From a bacterium (GTDB lineage Bacteria > JAGOBX01): a stretch of DNA of 25,532 nt. The stretch lies in the NCBI GenBank assembly GCA_029551925.1, contig JAKPEO010000130.1, positions 1 through 25,532 on the forward strand, in the 5' to 3' direction. Made by a program: the position numbers and the translations under genes. Shown here piece after piece: positions 18,426 to 25,532 of the stretch. Position 1 is the first letter of the stretch; the number at the start of each line of letters is the position of its first letter. The notes below the pieces were generated by a model. The model was not told where the DNA came from. It saw nothing but the letters and a program-made list of their open reading frames with translations, and did not search any database.

Positions 18426-20498
18426 TTAGCCAACGACCGCGCCTGTGTCAATATCGGTTTCAGGCGTAACCAACACCAATTTATCTTTTGTCTTCGCAGC
18501 TAACAGCATACCATTAGATTCAATATTGAATATTTTTGCAGGTTTAAGATTATAAACTACTACTATTTTTTTGCCGATTAATTGTTCCGGCTTATAAAAT
18601 TCCGCTATTCCCGCAACAATTTGTCTTTCGTCATTTGCGATTTTTATTTGAAGTTTTAATAATTTTTTAGATTTTTCGACATTTTCAGCTTTGATGATTT
18701 CAGCCACGCGCAATTGTATTTTTGAAAAATAATTTATATCAACTATATCAATTACATTTTCGATTTTTTCAGATTGCGCTTTTTTTTCTGGCGCAGTTTG
18801 ATTTTGATTTTTATTGTCAGCGCCGGTATTCAATAATTTATCAATTTCTGCGCGGATAGTTTTATCGTCTATTTTGGTAAATAAAATTTGCGGCTCGTTT
18901 ATTTTATGGCCCGCTTTTAAAAAATCTACGCCGATTGCGCACCATTCGCTTTTTGAACATTCGCCTGATAAATTCAGAAATTGCCAGATTTTTTCAGCAG
19001 AGAACGGCATTATCGGAGACATTAACTGCGCCAGCCATTTTACTAAATTTATCGAAATATATAAACAATTAGAACATTTATTTTTGTCGTTTTTAAAACA
19101 ATGCCAAGGCGCTGAATCATTGAAATATTTATTGCATTCTTTTGCAAATGCCATAAATATTTTTGTCGCTTCTTTAACTTGAAAATTCGAGAATAAATCA
19201 AACATTTTATCGCGCGTCTCTATTGTTTTATTAATCATCTGTTTGCAATTATCGTCTAAATCAATAGGTTCTGGTATAATATTATTGTAAAAATTTTTTA
19301 TAAATACTCCTGCGCGATTAACAAAATTTCCGATATTATCAGCAAGTTCATTATTATTTTTTTCTTGAAAATATTCCCACGAAAAATCAGTATCGCGCGT
19401 TTCCGGTGCATTTGCAGCGATTGCATATCTCAAACTATCTACATTGTATTTATTGATTACATCGTCAACCCAAATAGCGAAATTTCTGGAAGTGGAAATT
19501 TTTCTGCTTGAAATATTCAAGAATTCATTAGCCGGTATTTCATTTGGCAGATGAGCATAATCAGAAGCGAGCAAAATTATAGGCCAGACAATAGCGTGAA
19601 ATACAATATTATCTTTGCCGATAAAATGAATAATACGCGTTTTTTCATCTCTCCAATATTTTTGCCATTCTTCAGGCTTGCCGATTTTTTCAGACCATTC
19701 TTTTGTCGATGATATATAGCCGATCGGCGCTTCAAACCACACATACAGCACTTTGCCGTCTGTATTTGGCAGCGGGACTTTTATGCCCCAATTTATATCG
19801 CGAGTTATCGCGCGTTCGCCGAGCCCTTCGGCGAACCAGCCCTTACAAAAGTTTGTTACATTATCTTTCCATTTTTTGGATTTAAGCCAATTTTCGATTT
19901 TTTCTTGAAATTTCGACATTTGCAAAAACCAATGTTTAGTTGTTTTTATAATAGGCTCGGCACCGCAGATTTTACATTTCGGATTTTTTAAGTCAATCGG
20001 TTCTATCCATTTACCGCAGGATTCGCATTGGTCGCCGCGCGCGCCGTCGCAGCCGCAGTGCGGACATACGCCTTCAATATATCTATCAGCGAGAAACATA
20101 TTGCATTTTTCACAATAAAATTGCTGAATTTCTTTTTCTAATAAATGCCCGTTTTTATAAATTTTTGTAAAAATTTCCTGCGCTGTTTTATGATGAATTT
20201 CCGCGCTTGTGCGGGAATAATGGTCAAACGAAATTCCTAATTTTTCAAATGTTTTTTTGTTCATATTATGATAGCGGTCTATTATTACTTGCGGACTGAC
20301 TTTTTCTTTTTCCGCTGTGATGGTTATTGGCACGCCGTGTTCATCTGACCCGCCGATAAAAACAATATCATTTTTCAACATACGATTAAATCTGACGAAA
20401 ATATCTGCCGGCAGATATGCGCCTGCTATATGTCCGATATGCAGCGGACCATTAGCATACGGCAGCGCGCTTGTTACAAGTGTTCTTTTGAATTCCAT
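18426..20498 (-). CDS. metG: Methionyl-tRNA synthetase with C-terminal tRNA-binding domain
   Basis: MetRS charges tRNA-Met for initiation and elongation. The 690-residue class I enzyme has HIGH at 20-23 and the second signature as KISTS (333-337), a known variant of KMSKS in some lineages. Four zinc-binding CxxC pairs lie at C129/C132, C145/C148, C158/C161 and C175/C178, which marks the two-knuckle E. coli-like subtype. A polar linker near 575-595 leads to a C-terminal OB-fold (about 600-690: FSKIQLRVAEI ... GMLLAAKTKDKLVLVTPE) used for dimerisation and tRNA binding. AAGGAAAAA precedes ATG 20498. A consensus promoter lies at 20564-20592 and pnp follows downstream. Confidence 0.97.
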   Translation of the reverse strand: MEFKRTLVTSALPYANGPLHIGHIAGAYLPADIFVRFNRMLKNDIVFIGGSDEHGVPITITAEKEKVSPQVIIDRYHNMNKKTFEKLGISFDHYSRTSAEIHHKTAQEIFTKIYKNGHLLEKEIQQFYCEKCNMFLADRYIEGVCPHCGCDGARGDQCESCGKWIEPIDLKNPKCKICGAEPIIKTTKHWFLQMSKFQEKIENWLKSKKWKDNVTNFCKGWFAEGLGERAITRDINWGIKVPLPNTDGKVLYVWFEAPIGYISSTKEWSEKIGKPEEWQKYWRDEKTRIIHFIGKDNIVFHAIVWPIILLASDYAHLPNEIPANEFLNISSRKISTSRNFAIWVDDVINKYNVDSLRYAIAANAPETRDTDFSWEYFQEKNNNELADNIGNFVNRAGVFIKNFYNNIIPEPIDLDDNCKQMINKTIETRDKMFDLFSNFQVKEATKIFMAFAKECNKYFNDSAPWHCFKNDKNKCSNCLYISINLVKWLAQLMSPIMPFSAEKIWQFLNLSGECSKSEWCAIGVDFLKAGHKINEPQILFTKIDDKTIRAEIDKLLNTGADNKNQNQTAPEKKAQSEKIENVIDIVDINYFSKIQLRVAEIIKAENVEKSKKLLKLQIKIANDERQIVAGIAEFYKPEQLIGKKIVVVYNLKPAKIFNIESNGMLLAAKTKDKLVLVTPETDIDTGAVVG

Positions 20499-20563
20499 AA
20501 ACTGATTTTTCCTTTGTATAAAATTTCAATTTTTATTTTTTAAATTCGTTTTTAAAAGCCACT

Positions 20564-20592
20564 ATTATAAAATTATACTTTTAAATTGTCAA
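20564..20592 (-). promoter_or_regulatory. Consensus sigma-70 promoter for metG-pnp
   Basis: On the minus strand TTGACA (20592-20587) and TATAAT (20569-20564) are separated by exactly 17 bases, a perfect consensus promoter. The predicted transcript starts near 20557, giving metG a leader of about 60 bases. That is too short for a T-box, so metG shows no sign of tRNA-sensing control here. The rest of the mnmA-metG spacer (20593-20696) contains no gene. It does hold a 9-base direct repeat, GCGCTGCGG, at 20634-20642 and 20650-20658. Confidence 0.85.
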
Positions 20593-20696
20593 TTTAAAAA
20601 AATGGCTGAAAATTGAGATTTAGAAAAGGTGCGGCGCTGCGGATTTTCTGCGCTGCGGTTAATATTTTACTTGTGGGCATAATGCGAGCGATTAAA

Positions 20697-21755
20697 TTAT
20701 TCTATAATTCCGCCGCCGATTACAATGTCATTTTCGTAGAATACAACAGATTGTCCTGGCGTGATAGCGGATTGCGGCTCGTTGAATACCACTTCAATTT
20801 TATCTTCTGCAAATTTTGTTAAAGTCGCTAATGCCGCTTTGTGAGAATGCCTGATTTTTGCAAGACAATGTGCTGAATCATTTAGTTTTTCCGGTATATT
20901 GATTTTTATATCTTTGGCGATTAATTTATTTTTTAAAACATTATGCCAAGTGCCGACATACAAAATATTATTTTCCACATCGATTTTATTAACATATAGC
21001 GGCTCCGAATATGCTATGCCTAAACCTTTACGCTGACCGATTGTGTAATTAATCAAGCCCTTATGTTTTCCTAAAATTTTGCCTGTATCTGAATTTATAA
21101 TTAACCCGGATTTTGGTTTTTTGGCGGTTTTTGATTCAATAAATTTTGCGTAGGAATTTTTTGTGATAAAGCATATTTCTTGACTGTCTTTTTTTTCTGA
21201 TGTTATTAAATTGTTTTGTTTGGCGATACTGCGGATTTGTTCTTTTGTGTAATTTCCTAATGGCAAAATAATTCTTTTTAAATAATCTTGCGTTAATCTA
21301 TAAAGAAAATAAGATTGGTCTTTTTTTAAATCAACAGATTTTTTTAAAATAAAACGATTGAATTCATAACTATATTCAATTTTTGCGTAATGTCCAGTCG
21401 CGATAAAATCAATATTATGTTCGTCTGCAAATTCAATTAAAATTTTAAATTTTATTTGTTCATTGCAATATACGCAGGGATTCGGCGTTTTGCCGTTTAG
21501 GTATTCACTACAAAAATAATTAACAATTGTTTCATCGAATTTTTTTTGATAATCGAGCAAATGAAAATCAATATCTAATTTTTTTGCTATTGCTTCTGCG
21601 TCTTTTATATCTTGCGAATTTTCAGAGGTATTTGTTTTATTAAATAATTTTAATGTTAATCCGACTACATTATAGCCCTGTTCTTTTAATAAGAGCGCGG
21701 CGGTAGAAGAATCCACACCGCCGCTTAATGCTACGACGATAGTTTTATTATTCAT
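20697..21755 (-). CDS. mnmA: tRNA-specific 2-thiouridylase MnmA
   Basis: MnmA adds sulfur to U34 of Glu, Gln and Lys tRNAs. The 352-residue protein has the ATP-pyrophosphatase P-loop SGGVDSS (11-17). It carries the two catalytic cysteines, C97 in NPCVYCNEQIKFK and C195 in SQEICFI, with GHYAKIE, KDQSYFLYRL and YTIGQRKGLGI between or after them. The C-terminal beta-barrel ends with AITPGQSVVFYENDIVIGGG. The Shine-Dalgarno is weak. The 73-base gap from the upstream BMC gene contains an A/T-only hairpin but no clear promoter. Confidence 0.97.
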   Translation of the reverse strand: MNNKTIVVALSGGVDSSTAALLLKEQGYNVVGLTLKLFNKTNTSENSQDIKDAEAIAKKLDIDFHLLDYQKKFDETIVNYFCSEYLNGKTPNPCVYCNEQIKFKILIEFADEHNIDFIATGHYAKIEYSYEFNRFILKKSVDLKKDQSYFLYRLTQDYLKRIILPLGNYTKEQIRSIAKQNNLITSEKKDSQEICFITKNSYAKFIESKTAKKPKSGLIINSDTGKILGKHKGLINYTIGQRKGLGIAYSEPLYVNKIDVENNILYVGTWHNVLKNKLIAKDIKINIPEKLNDSAHCLAKIRHSHKAALATLTKFAEDKIEVVFNEPQSAITPGQSVVFYENDIVIGGGIIE

Positions 21756-21807
21756 AATTTTATTGTGTTTGCATTAGAAAAAAAATAGAAGTAAATAATC
21801 AAATAGC

Positions 21808-21838
21808 AATAATTTATATTTGTTTATATCAAATTATT
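21808..21838 (-). other. A/T-only hairpin at the stop codon of the BMC gene
   Basis: AATAATTT (21808-21815) pairs with AAATTATT (21831-21838), and ATAT (21816-21819) with ATAT (21826-21829). There is one bulged base and a six-base loop. It overlaps the BMC stop. All pairs are A-U and no clean U-tract follows in the direction of transcription, so termination would be weak. It could equally be an RNA-stability element or chance in AT-rich DNA. Confidence 0.3.
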
Positions 21839-22704
21839 TTTTCTACTGCCGCGTGCGGACGCGGTATTACATACGCGCTCAATACTTTTCCAATTTTTTC
21901 AGCAGCAGATTTTGCCGATGATACCGCAGTTTTTACTGCTGCTACATCGCCGCGAAATATTGTCGAGACCATCGCAGACCCGACTTTATACCAGCCAGTA
22001 GAGATAACAGTAGCAGATTTAAGACCGGCGTCAACTGCTTCAATTAATTGAGTGTAGCCCTGAGTTTCAATTACTCCGAGCGCTTCGCCCGCACCTTTAT
22101 TATTGTTTGCAGATTTCGGTAAATTAGCAGGTTTGCCGATCGGCAATACGGCATTTGCCATCTGATGAGGCGAAGGTATTATATGCTTTGCAATAATGTC
22201 GCTAATTTTAGAAGCGGAATTTTCTGCCGCTTCAACTGCCGCTGTGACAGCGGCGACATCGCCGCGGAAAAATACAGAGGTATAACCGCCGCCGATAGTC
22301 AGCCAATTCGCTAAAATTACTTTTGCAGCTTTTATACCGCTGTCAGCAGCTTCAATCATCGCAGCAAAGCCTTTTGTTTCTACTATCCCAAGAGCATTGC
22401 CTATTTCAGATGTATCAAATGACAATTCTTTATTATTTTTTATAAAGTCATATATTTTTTCGTGCGGACGCGGTATGATATTTGTAGTATGCAAAGTGCC
22501 GACTTCATTTACAAATTGCGCTGATGTTTCAACTGCCGCTTTAACAGCGCCGACTTCGCCTTGATATATAATTGTATTAAAACTACCGCTAATATTGACA
22601 TACGCAAAATATTCTACTTCTGATGTTTTTGGCATTTGATCCGTTGCTTTTATTACTCCGGCAAATCCGCGACCTTCGACAAAACCAAGCGCTGATAAAC
22701 TCAT
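21829..22704 (-). CDS. Bacterial microcompartment shell protein with three tandem BMC domains
   Basis: A 291-residue protein made of three complete BMC (PF00936-type) domains: about 4-88, 102-187 and 207-290. Each has the domain opening (ALGFVEGRGF, ALGIVETKGF, ALGVIETQGY). Each also has the edge lysine (K26, K125, K229), a central pore loop (NISGSF, TIGGGY, KVGSAM) and a closing signature (IIPRPH, IIPSPH, VIPRPH). Domain 2 has Ser in place of the Arg in PRPH. Linkers are about 13 and 19 residues. Known shell proteins carry one domain (hexamers) or two (trimers); three per chain would allow a dimer to fill one six-domain tile, which is inference. AAAGGAGCG precedes ATG 22704. It lies 33 bases after psd, and no encapsulated enzyme or other shell gene is in the window. 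Confidence 0.95.
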   Translation of the reverse strand: MSLSALGFVEGRGFAGVIKATDQMPKTSEVEYFAYVNISGSFNTIIYQGEVGAVKAAVETSAQFVNEVGTLHTTNIIPRPHEKIYDFIKNNKELSFDTSEIGNALGIVETKGFAAMIEAADSGIKAAKVILANWLTIGGGYTSVFFRGDVAAVTAAVEAAENSASKISDIIAKHIIPSPHQMANAVLPIGKPANLPKSANNNKGAGEALGVIETQGYTQLIEAVDAGLKSATVISTGWYKVGSAMVSTIFRGDVAAVKTAVSSAKSAAEKIGKVLSAYVIPRPHAAVEKII

Positions 22705-22737
22705 TGTTATTTCGCTCCTTTAATTTTTATTTAATTA

Positions 22738-23589
22738 TTAATTTATCGCTTCGCCTACTTTAATATTTTTATTTTTTAAATTTTCGAAATTTGGCGATTT
22801 TATTGATTTTTCGCATAATAAAATCACCGTTGATCCAAAAGCGAAGCAGCCCAACTCATCAAACTTATTAATTTTAATATTATTTTCTAAAAAAGTAAAG
22901 TGATTTTTGTAATTATTTATATTTTTTATTTTGGCAGTTTGCGTATCATCAGAATAATAGAATAATTTTATATTGCCGACGCCTAATGCCGCAACTTTGA
23001 CGAGCGCTGTAAGCCCTTCGGTTGTTTCGATGAATGTTGTTATTCTTTCATTTTTGACAAATAGATTTTTTACTAACGGAGTAGTGATATTATTGACAGG
23101 TAGAAAAATTCCGGGCTGATAATAGAATTTATTGATTATTCCAGACGCTGGCGAATGTATTCTATGATAATTATAAGGCGCTAAATATATAGTGATATAC
23201 CAGCCGTTTTCAAATTTTTCATAACATTCATTAGACAGCAGTTCGGATAATTTATAATCTAAATTTTTCGCTTGGATAATTTTGTTTTGCTTGATTATTC
23301 CGCATTCTGTTATTTTTCCGTCAACTGGCGAGATAATAGAAGAAGCGGCTGCGCTGCGCTCATTATTTTTTAATCTGCGGCAAAATAAATCTTGCACTGA
23401 TTTATATTCTGATATAGAAAATTCCGCTTCCGCCATATTTATTTTATAGAATTTTACAAATAGCGATTTTAAAATAGTTATAAACCACTGCGGCGAAGTT
23501 AATTCAAAAATTTTTTTTAATAAGCCGCCGTATAATCTTTGCGGAATAAGATAAATAAATGCTAATAGAATTTTTTTTGACAATTTCAA
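22738..23589 (-). CDS. psd: Phosphatidylserine decarboxylase proenzyme
   Basis: Psd converts phosphatidylserine to phosphatidylethanolamine at the inner membrane and matures by self-cleavage that creates a pyruvoyl group. The 283-residue protein has ISPVDGKI with the catalytic Asp90. It also has YNYHRIHSPASG with H142 and H145, and a processing motif at G252-S253 in FAFGSTVILL, where many family members have LGST. The N-terminus is amphipathic and hydrophobic, typical of membrane association. The start overlaps the rsmG stop by four bases (ATGA type), so the pair is translationally coupled. A phosphatidylserine synthase gene is not nearby. Confidence 0.95.
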   Translation of the reverse strand: MKLSKKILLAFIYLIPQRLYGGLLKKIFELTSPQWFITILKSLFVKFYKINMAEAEFSISEYKSVQDLFCRRLKNNERSAAASSIISPVDGKITECGIIKQNKIIQAKNLDYKLSELLSNECYEKFENGWYITIYLAPYNYHRIHSPASGIINKFYYQPGIFLPVNNITTPLVKNLFVKNERITTFIETTEGLTALVKVAALGVGNIKLFYYSDDTQTAKIKNINNYKNHFTFLENNIKINKFDELGCFAFGSTVILLCEKSIKSPNFENLKNKNIKVGEAIN

Positions 23590-24311
23590 TCACCAAATTT
23601 TTTTAATTTTTTTTTATAATCGCCGATATTTCGCGGAAATATTGACGGCGTTTTTTTTGTTTTTTGATAAACGCTTATTATTCTGTAATTTTCTTCGATA
23701 TTATATTCTTGATTAGAAATACATAAAAAACCGCAGAAATCAAGTATTTTTTGCGCTTCTTTTAATTCTTCATCGAATTTTTGACTTTTTTGGATATACA
23801 TAAATCCGTTGATTTTGAGAAACGGCGCGGCTAATTCGACAAATTGTTCGAGCGGCGCTAATGCTCTGCCGATTACTCCGTCCAAATTTTCATAGTATTT
23901 TTTATTTTTTGCTAATACTTCCACTCTTTCAGCTATTGCCGAGCAATTTATTAAATTTAATTGTTTTATTGCGTAATTTAAAAACTCGATTTTTTTTTTG
24001 GTAGAATCAACAAGCAGAATTTTTTTGTTAGGATTGAGTATTGAAATAATTATTCCCGGCACGCCATTACCAGAGCCCATATCTATAATATTATTTTCAT
24101 TTTTCAGATTGGAATTTAGCAACAGAGTATCAATGACATTTTTCAAAACAAAATCTTGCGGTTCTGTGATTCTGCTTAAATTTATATGTTTTTCATTTTG
24201 ATAATTTAATAATAAATTGTAATATTTTTCAATAATCGGAATTTTCTCGCTGTCAATATTAAATTTATATTTGTTTGAGTATTGAACAAGTAAATCAGTT
24301 ATACCATTCAT
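23586..24311 (-). CDS. rsmG: 16S rRNA (guanine-527-N7)-methyltransferase RsmG
   Basis: RsmG methylates G527 of 16S rRNA using S-adenosylmethionine. The 241-residue protein shows HINLSRITEPQDFVLKNVID upstream of the cofactor motif IIDMGSGNGVPGIII (75-89), then LLVDSTKKKIEFL and GRALAPLEQFVELAAPF. These are all family hallmarks. It begins directly after the stop of the AAC(3)-fold gene (adjacent, no spacer) and overlaps psd by four bases, giving a tightly packed operon. Loss of this enzyme is known to give low-level streptomycin resistance in several bacteria. Confidence 0.96.
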   Translation of the reverse strand: MNGITDLLVQYSNKYKFNIDSEKIPIIEKYYNLLLNYQNEKHINLSRITEPQDFVLKNVIDTLLLNSNLKNENNIIDMGSGNGVPGIIISILNPNKKILLVDSTKKKIEFLNYAIKQLNLINCSAIAERVEVLAKNKKYYENLDGVIGRALAPLEQFVELAAPFLKINGFMYIQKSQKFDEELKEAQKILDFCGFLCISNQEYNIEENYRIISVYQKTKKTPSIFPRNIGDYKKKLKKFGD

Positions 24312-25250
24312 TTATAATTCCTTGCATTTATTATTGTCAAATAGCGCGCGATTGATTTTTATATGGCTCATACATTTACGGCAGTTGTTGTTATAACAAT
24401 TAAATAAATTCGGTTTTTGCGTTAAGTTTATTATAATCGCTTCAACTAATTCGCCGACGTTCATAACTCTACACAGAGCTTCACCGATAATTAGTTCTTT
24501 ATATGATTGCAGATTTTTTGCTATATCTTCGACTATATAGTATTTTTTACCGCAGCTTTGCTGGCGATTTTTTGAAAAAATAATATCAGCATAAATTACA
24601 GGCAGACAATTATTAAATTCTACTCCGAGCATCAGTAATTTTCCATTTTTATCAATTAATCTTTTGATAGGAGATAATTCATCGAGCGTTTCGTATTTAA
24701 TAGCGTTATTAATGAAGAACACCGCATTTTTGCCTGTCGCAACAAAAGATAAAGGATGGTTATTCGAACGCGTAGATTTTGCGCGGCGTCTTAATAATTC
24801 AGGCAATATTCCGCAAGCGGCATCTACTTTTGTCGCGCGAAAATGAAAGTTATTTTGTGAGAATGTAAAAGCAGGCATTAGAATTGTGCCGCTGTCTCCG
24901 ATAGATAATTGCAGCGCATCGATTATTGTTTCAGGTCCTTGGTCAATTGAACCAAAACACGAAATAGACGATTGAGTTAAAATATTATCGCCGGTTGTTA
25001 TACCAATTTTTTTTAAGCCAGAGATTAATGAAATTTTTGAGACTTTTGTTTTTTGAATATTATTTCGTTCAACGCGCCAACAACCGATGCAATAGTATTC
25101 ATTTTTTTTTGAAATATTATAACCGTATATTCTTCCATAACGACTGTGATATTCGCAGATAGCGCTGCCGCACGCCGCGCATCTGTATTCCGCTTGGGTA
25201 TTGCAAAAAATACATTTTAGAATTCCGTCTTTTTCTAATAGTATAGGCAT
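24312..25250 (-). CDS. Zinc-finger protein fused to an AAC(3)/YokD-family acyltransferase fold
   Basis: From ATG 25250 the product is 312 residues. A TTG at 25289 would add 13 residues but forms part of a likely -35 box, so I reject it. Residues 13-57 form a compact cysteine cluster (C13, C16, C24, C27, C32, H35, C54, C57), like a double zinc ribbon or B-box. Residues about 75-275 match the aminoglycoside 3-N-acetyltransferase fold: GDNILTQSSIS, GTILMPAFTF, and TRSNNHPLSFVATG with the conserved His165. KLLMLGVEFNNCLPVIYADI follows, where the usual distal His is Tyr. C285, C290 and C293 form a second cysteine set. YokD-type relatives often act on small molecules or sugars rather than antibiotics, so resistance should not be assumed. 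It heads the rsmG-psd-BMC operon. Confidence 0.8.
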   Translation of the reverse strand: MPILLEKDGILKCIFCNTQAEYRCAACGSAICEYHSRYGRIYGYNISKKNEYYCIGCWRVERNNIQKTKVSKISLISGLKKIGITTGDNILTQSSISCFGSIDQGPETIIDALQLSIGDSGTILMPAFTFSQNNFHFRATKVDAACGILPELLRRRAKSTRSNNHPLSFVATGKNAVFFINNAIKYETLDELSPIKRLIDKNGKLLMLGVEFNNCLPVIYADIIFSKNRQQSCGKKYYIVEDIAKNLQSYKELIIGEALCRVMNVGELVEAIIINLTQKPNLFNCYNNNCRKCMSHIKINRALFDNNKCKEL

Positions 25251-25259
25251 AATAGCGAA

Positions 25260-25289
25260 ATTATATAATATCTTTATTGAATTTATCAA
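25260..25289 (-). promoter_or_regulatory. Probable promoter giving a near-leaderless transcript
   Basis: On the minus strand TTGATA (25289-25284) and TATAAT (25265-25260) are 18 bases apart. The expected transcription start, about 7 bases past the -10, falls near 25253, only about three bases from ATG 25250. No Shine-Dalgarno precedes that ATG. The first gene of the operon may therefore be translated from an almost leaderless mRNA. Confidence 0.55.
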
Positions 25290-25404
25290 GTAAAAAAATG
25301 ATTATAGTATTTGTTTATTTGTGTAATTGCGCAAATATGCAAATGGTATTTAAGTTTAAAATATTGAAAAATAGAAATATAACGATTAAACAAAAAAAAC
25401 GCTA

Positions 25405-25532
25405 AAGTATTTTTCGGAAATTACCGATAAAGAAGATAGAAATTGAGTTAATAAAAGGACTGAAAGAGCGTAAAGAATGCGCTCGGCAAAAGACCACGGA
25501 TAGGTTATAGTAATTATTGAATGAACTAACCT
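25405..25532 (+). pseudogene. Possible decayed N-terminus of an ECF sigma factor
   Basis: No intact frame exists in 25290-25532. Two overlapping frames together resemble the start of an ECF sigma-70 factor: KYFSEITDKEDRN then a stop (25405-25446), and IELIKGLKERKECARQK continuing to DRL and a stop (25439-25510). ECF factors commonly begin with a short acidic lead, then ELIKG and a run of charged residues. A third frame then reads YSNY. Getting a continuous product would need about two frameshifts plus loss of a stop. I read this as a gene remnant by eye; it could also be coincidence, and the window ends here. Confidence 0.3.

Noticed and set aside
20499-20696. T-box or other riboswitch ahead of metG
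   Set aside because: The predicted leader is only about 60 bases, and no T-box specifier domain or conserved GGTGGNACCGCG-like motif is present.
20613-20822. Plus-strand open frame of 69 codons across the mnmA-metG spacer
   Set aside because: Most of it is antisense to the conserved mnmA 3' end; there is no ribosome site and no recognisable protein.
24312-25250. Call of aminoglycoside resistance for the AAC(3)-fold gene
   Set aside because: The family is broad, the distal His is replaced, extra zinc clusters are fused, and the gene is in a housekeeping operon; resistance is not supported.
25502-25532. Inverted repeat AGGTTA/TAACCT at the extreme right end
   Set aside because: Only six base pairs with a 19-base loop, no T-tract and no mobile-element context; expected by chance.

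Overview
This is an AT-rich bacterial chromosome segment (A/T-rich codons, A/T-rich spacers) carrying mostly vertically inherited housekeeping genes. No tRNA, rRNA, insertion sequence, CRISPR array or phage gene was recognised. The lineage cannot be fixed from the window. The gene order rpsB-tsf-pyrH-frr is widely conserved in bacteria. A phosphatidylserine decarboxylase implies phosphatidylethanolamine membranes. A bacterial-microcompartment (BMC) shell protein, a large multi-PAS kinase and several lineage-specific envelope proteins suggest a free-living or gut-type uncultured phylum rather than a reduced endosymbiont.

Layout. Positions 1-16384 read rightward. They hold the 3' end of an S1-domain protein (rpsA-like), an exported TPR/beta-propeller/vWA-like protein, quinolinate synthase (nadA), a membrane-anchored TPR protein, a small two-helix membrane protein and an orphan McsA-like zinc protein. 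A consensus promoter and a leader hairpin then precede rpsB-tsf-pyrH-frr. After these come a short 2[4Fe-4S] ferredoxin (56 aa), a large imperfect hairpin, a coiled-coil protein with a FliD-C-like stretch, and dusB. The arm ends with a two-gene signalling unit: an RsbT-type ATPase fused to a receiver, then a receiver/six-PAS/histidine kinase.

At 16385 the coding strand switches with only one base between the convergent stop codons. From 25250 back to 16386 everything reads leftward, here in order of transcription: zinc-finger/AAC(3)-fold protein, rsmG, psd, a triple-domain BMC shell protein, mnmA, then (from its own consensus promoter) metG, a polynucleotide phosphorylase that stops before the KH and S1 domains, and a small membrane-anchored protein. 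The right end (25290-25532) has no intact gene; a broken stretch there resembles the N-terminus of an ECF sigma factor.

Functional themes. Translation and RNA metabolism dominate (S1, S2, EF-Ts, UMP kinase, RRF, DusB, MetRS, PNPase, MnmA, RsmG). The two most unusual items are the solitary shell protein with three tandem BMC domains and no encapsulated enzyme nearby, and the KH/S1-less PNPase. The AAC(3)-fold protein with zinc-binding N- and C-terminal cysteine clusters and the RsbT-receiver fusion come next.
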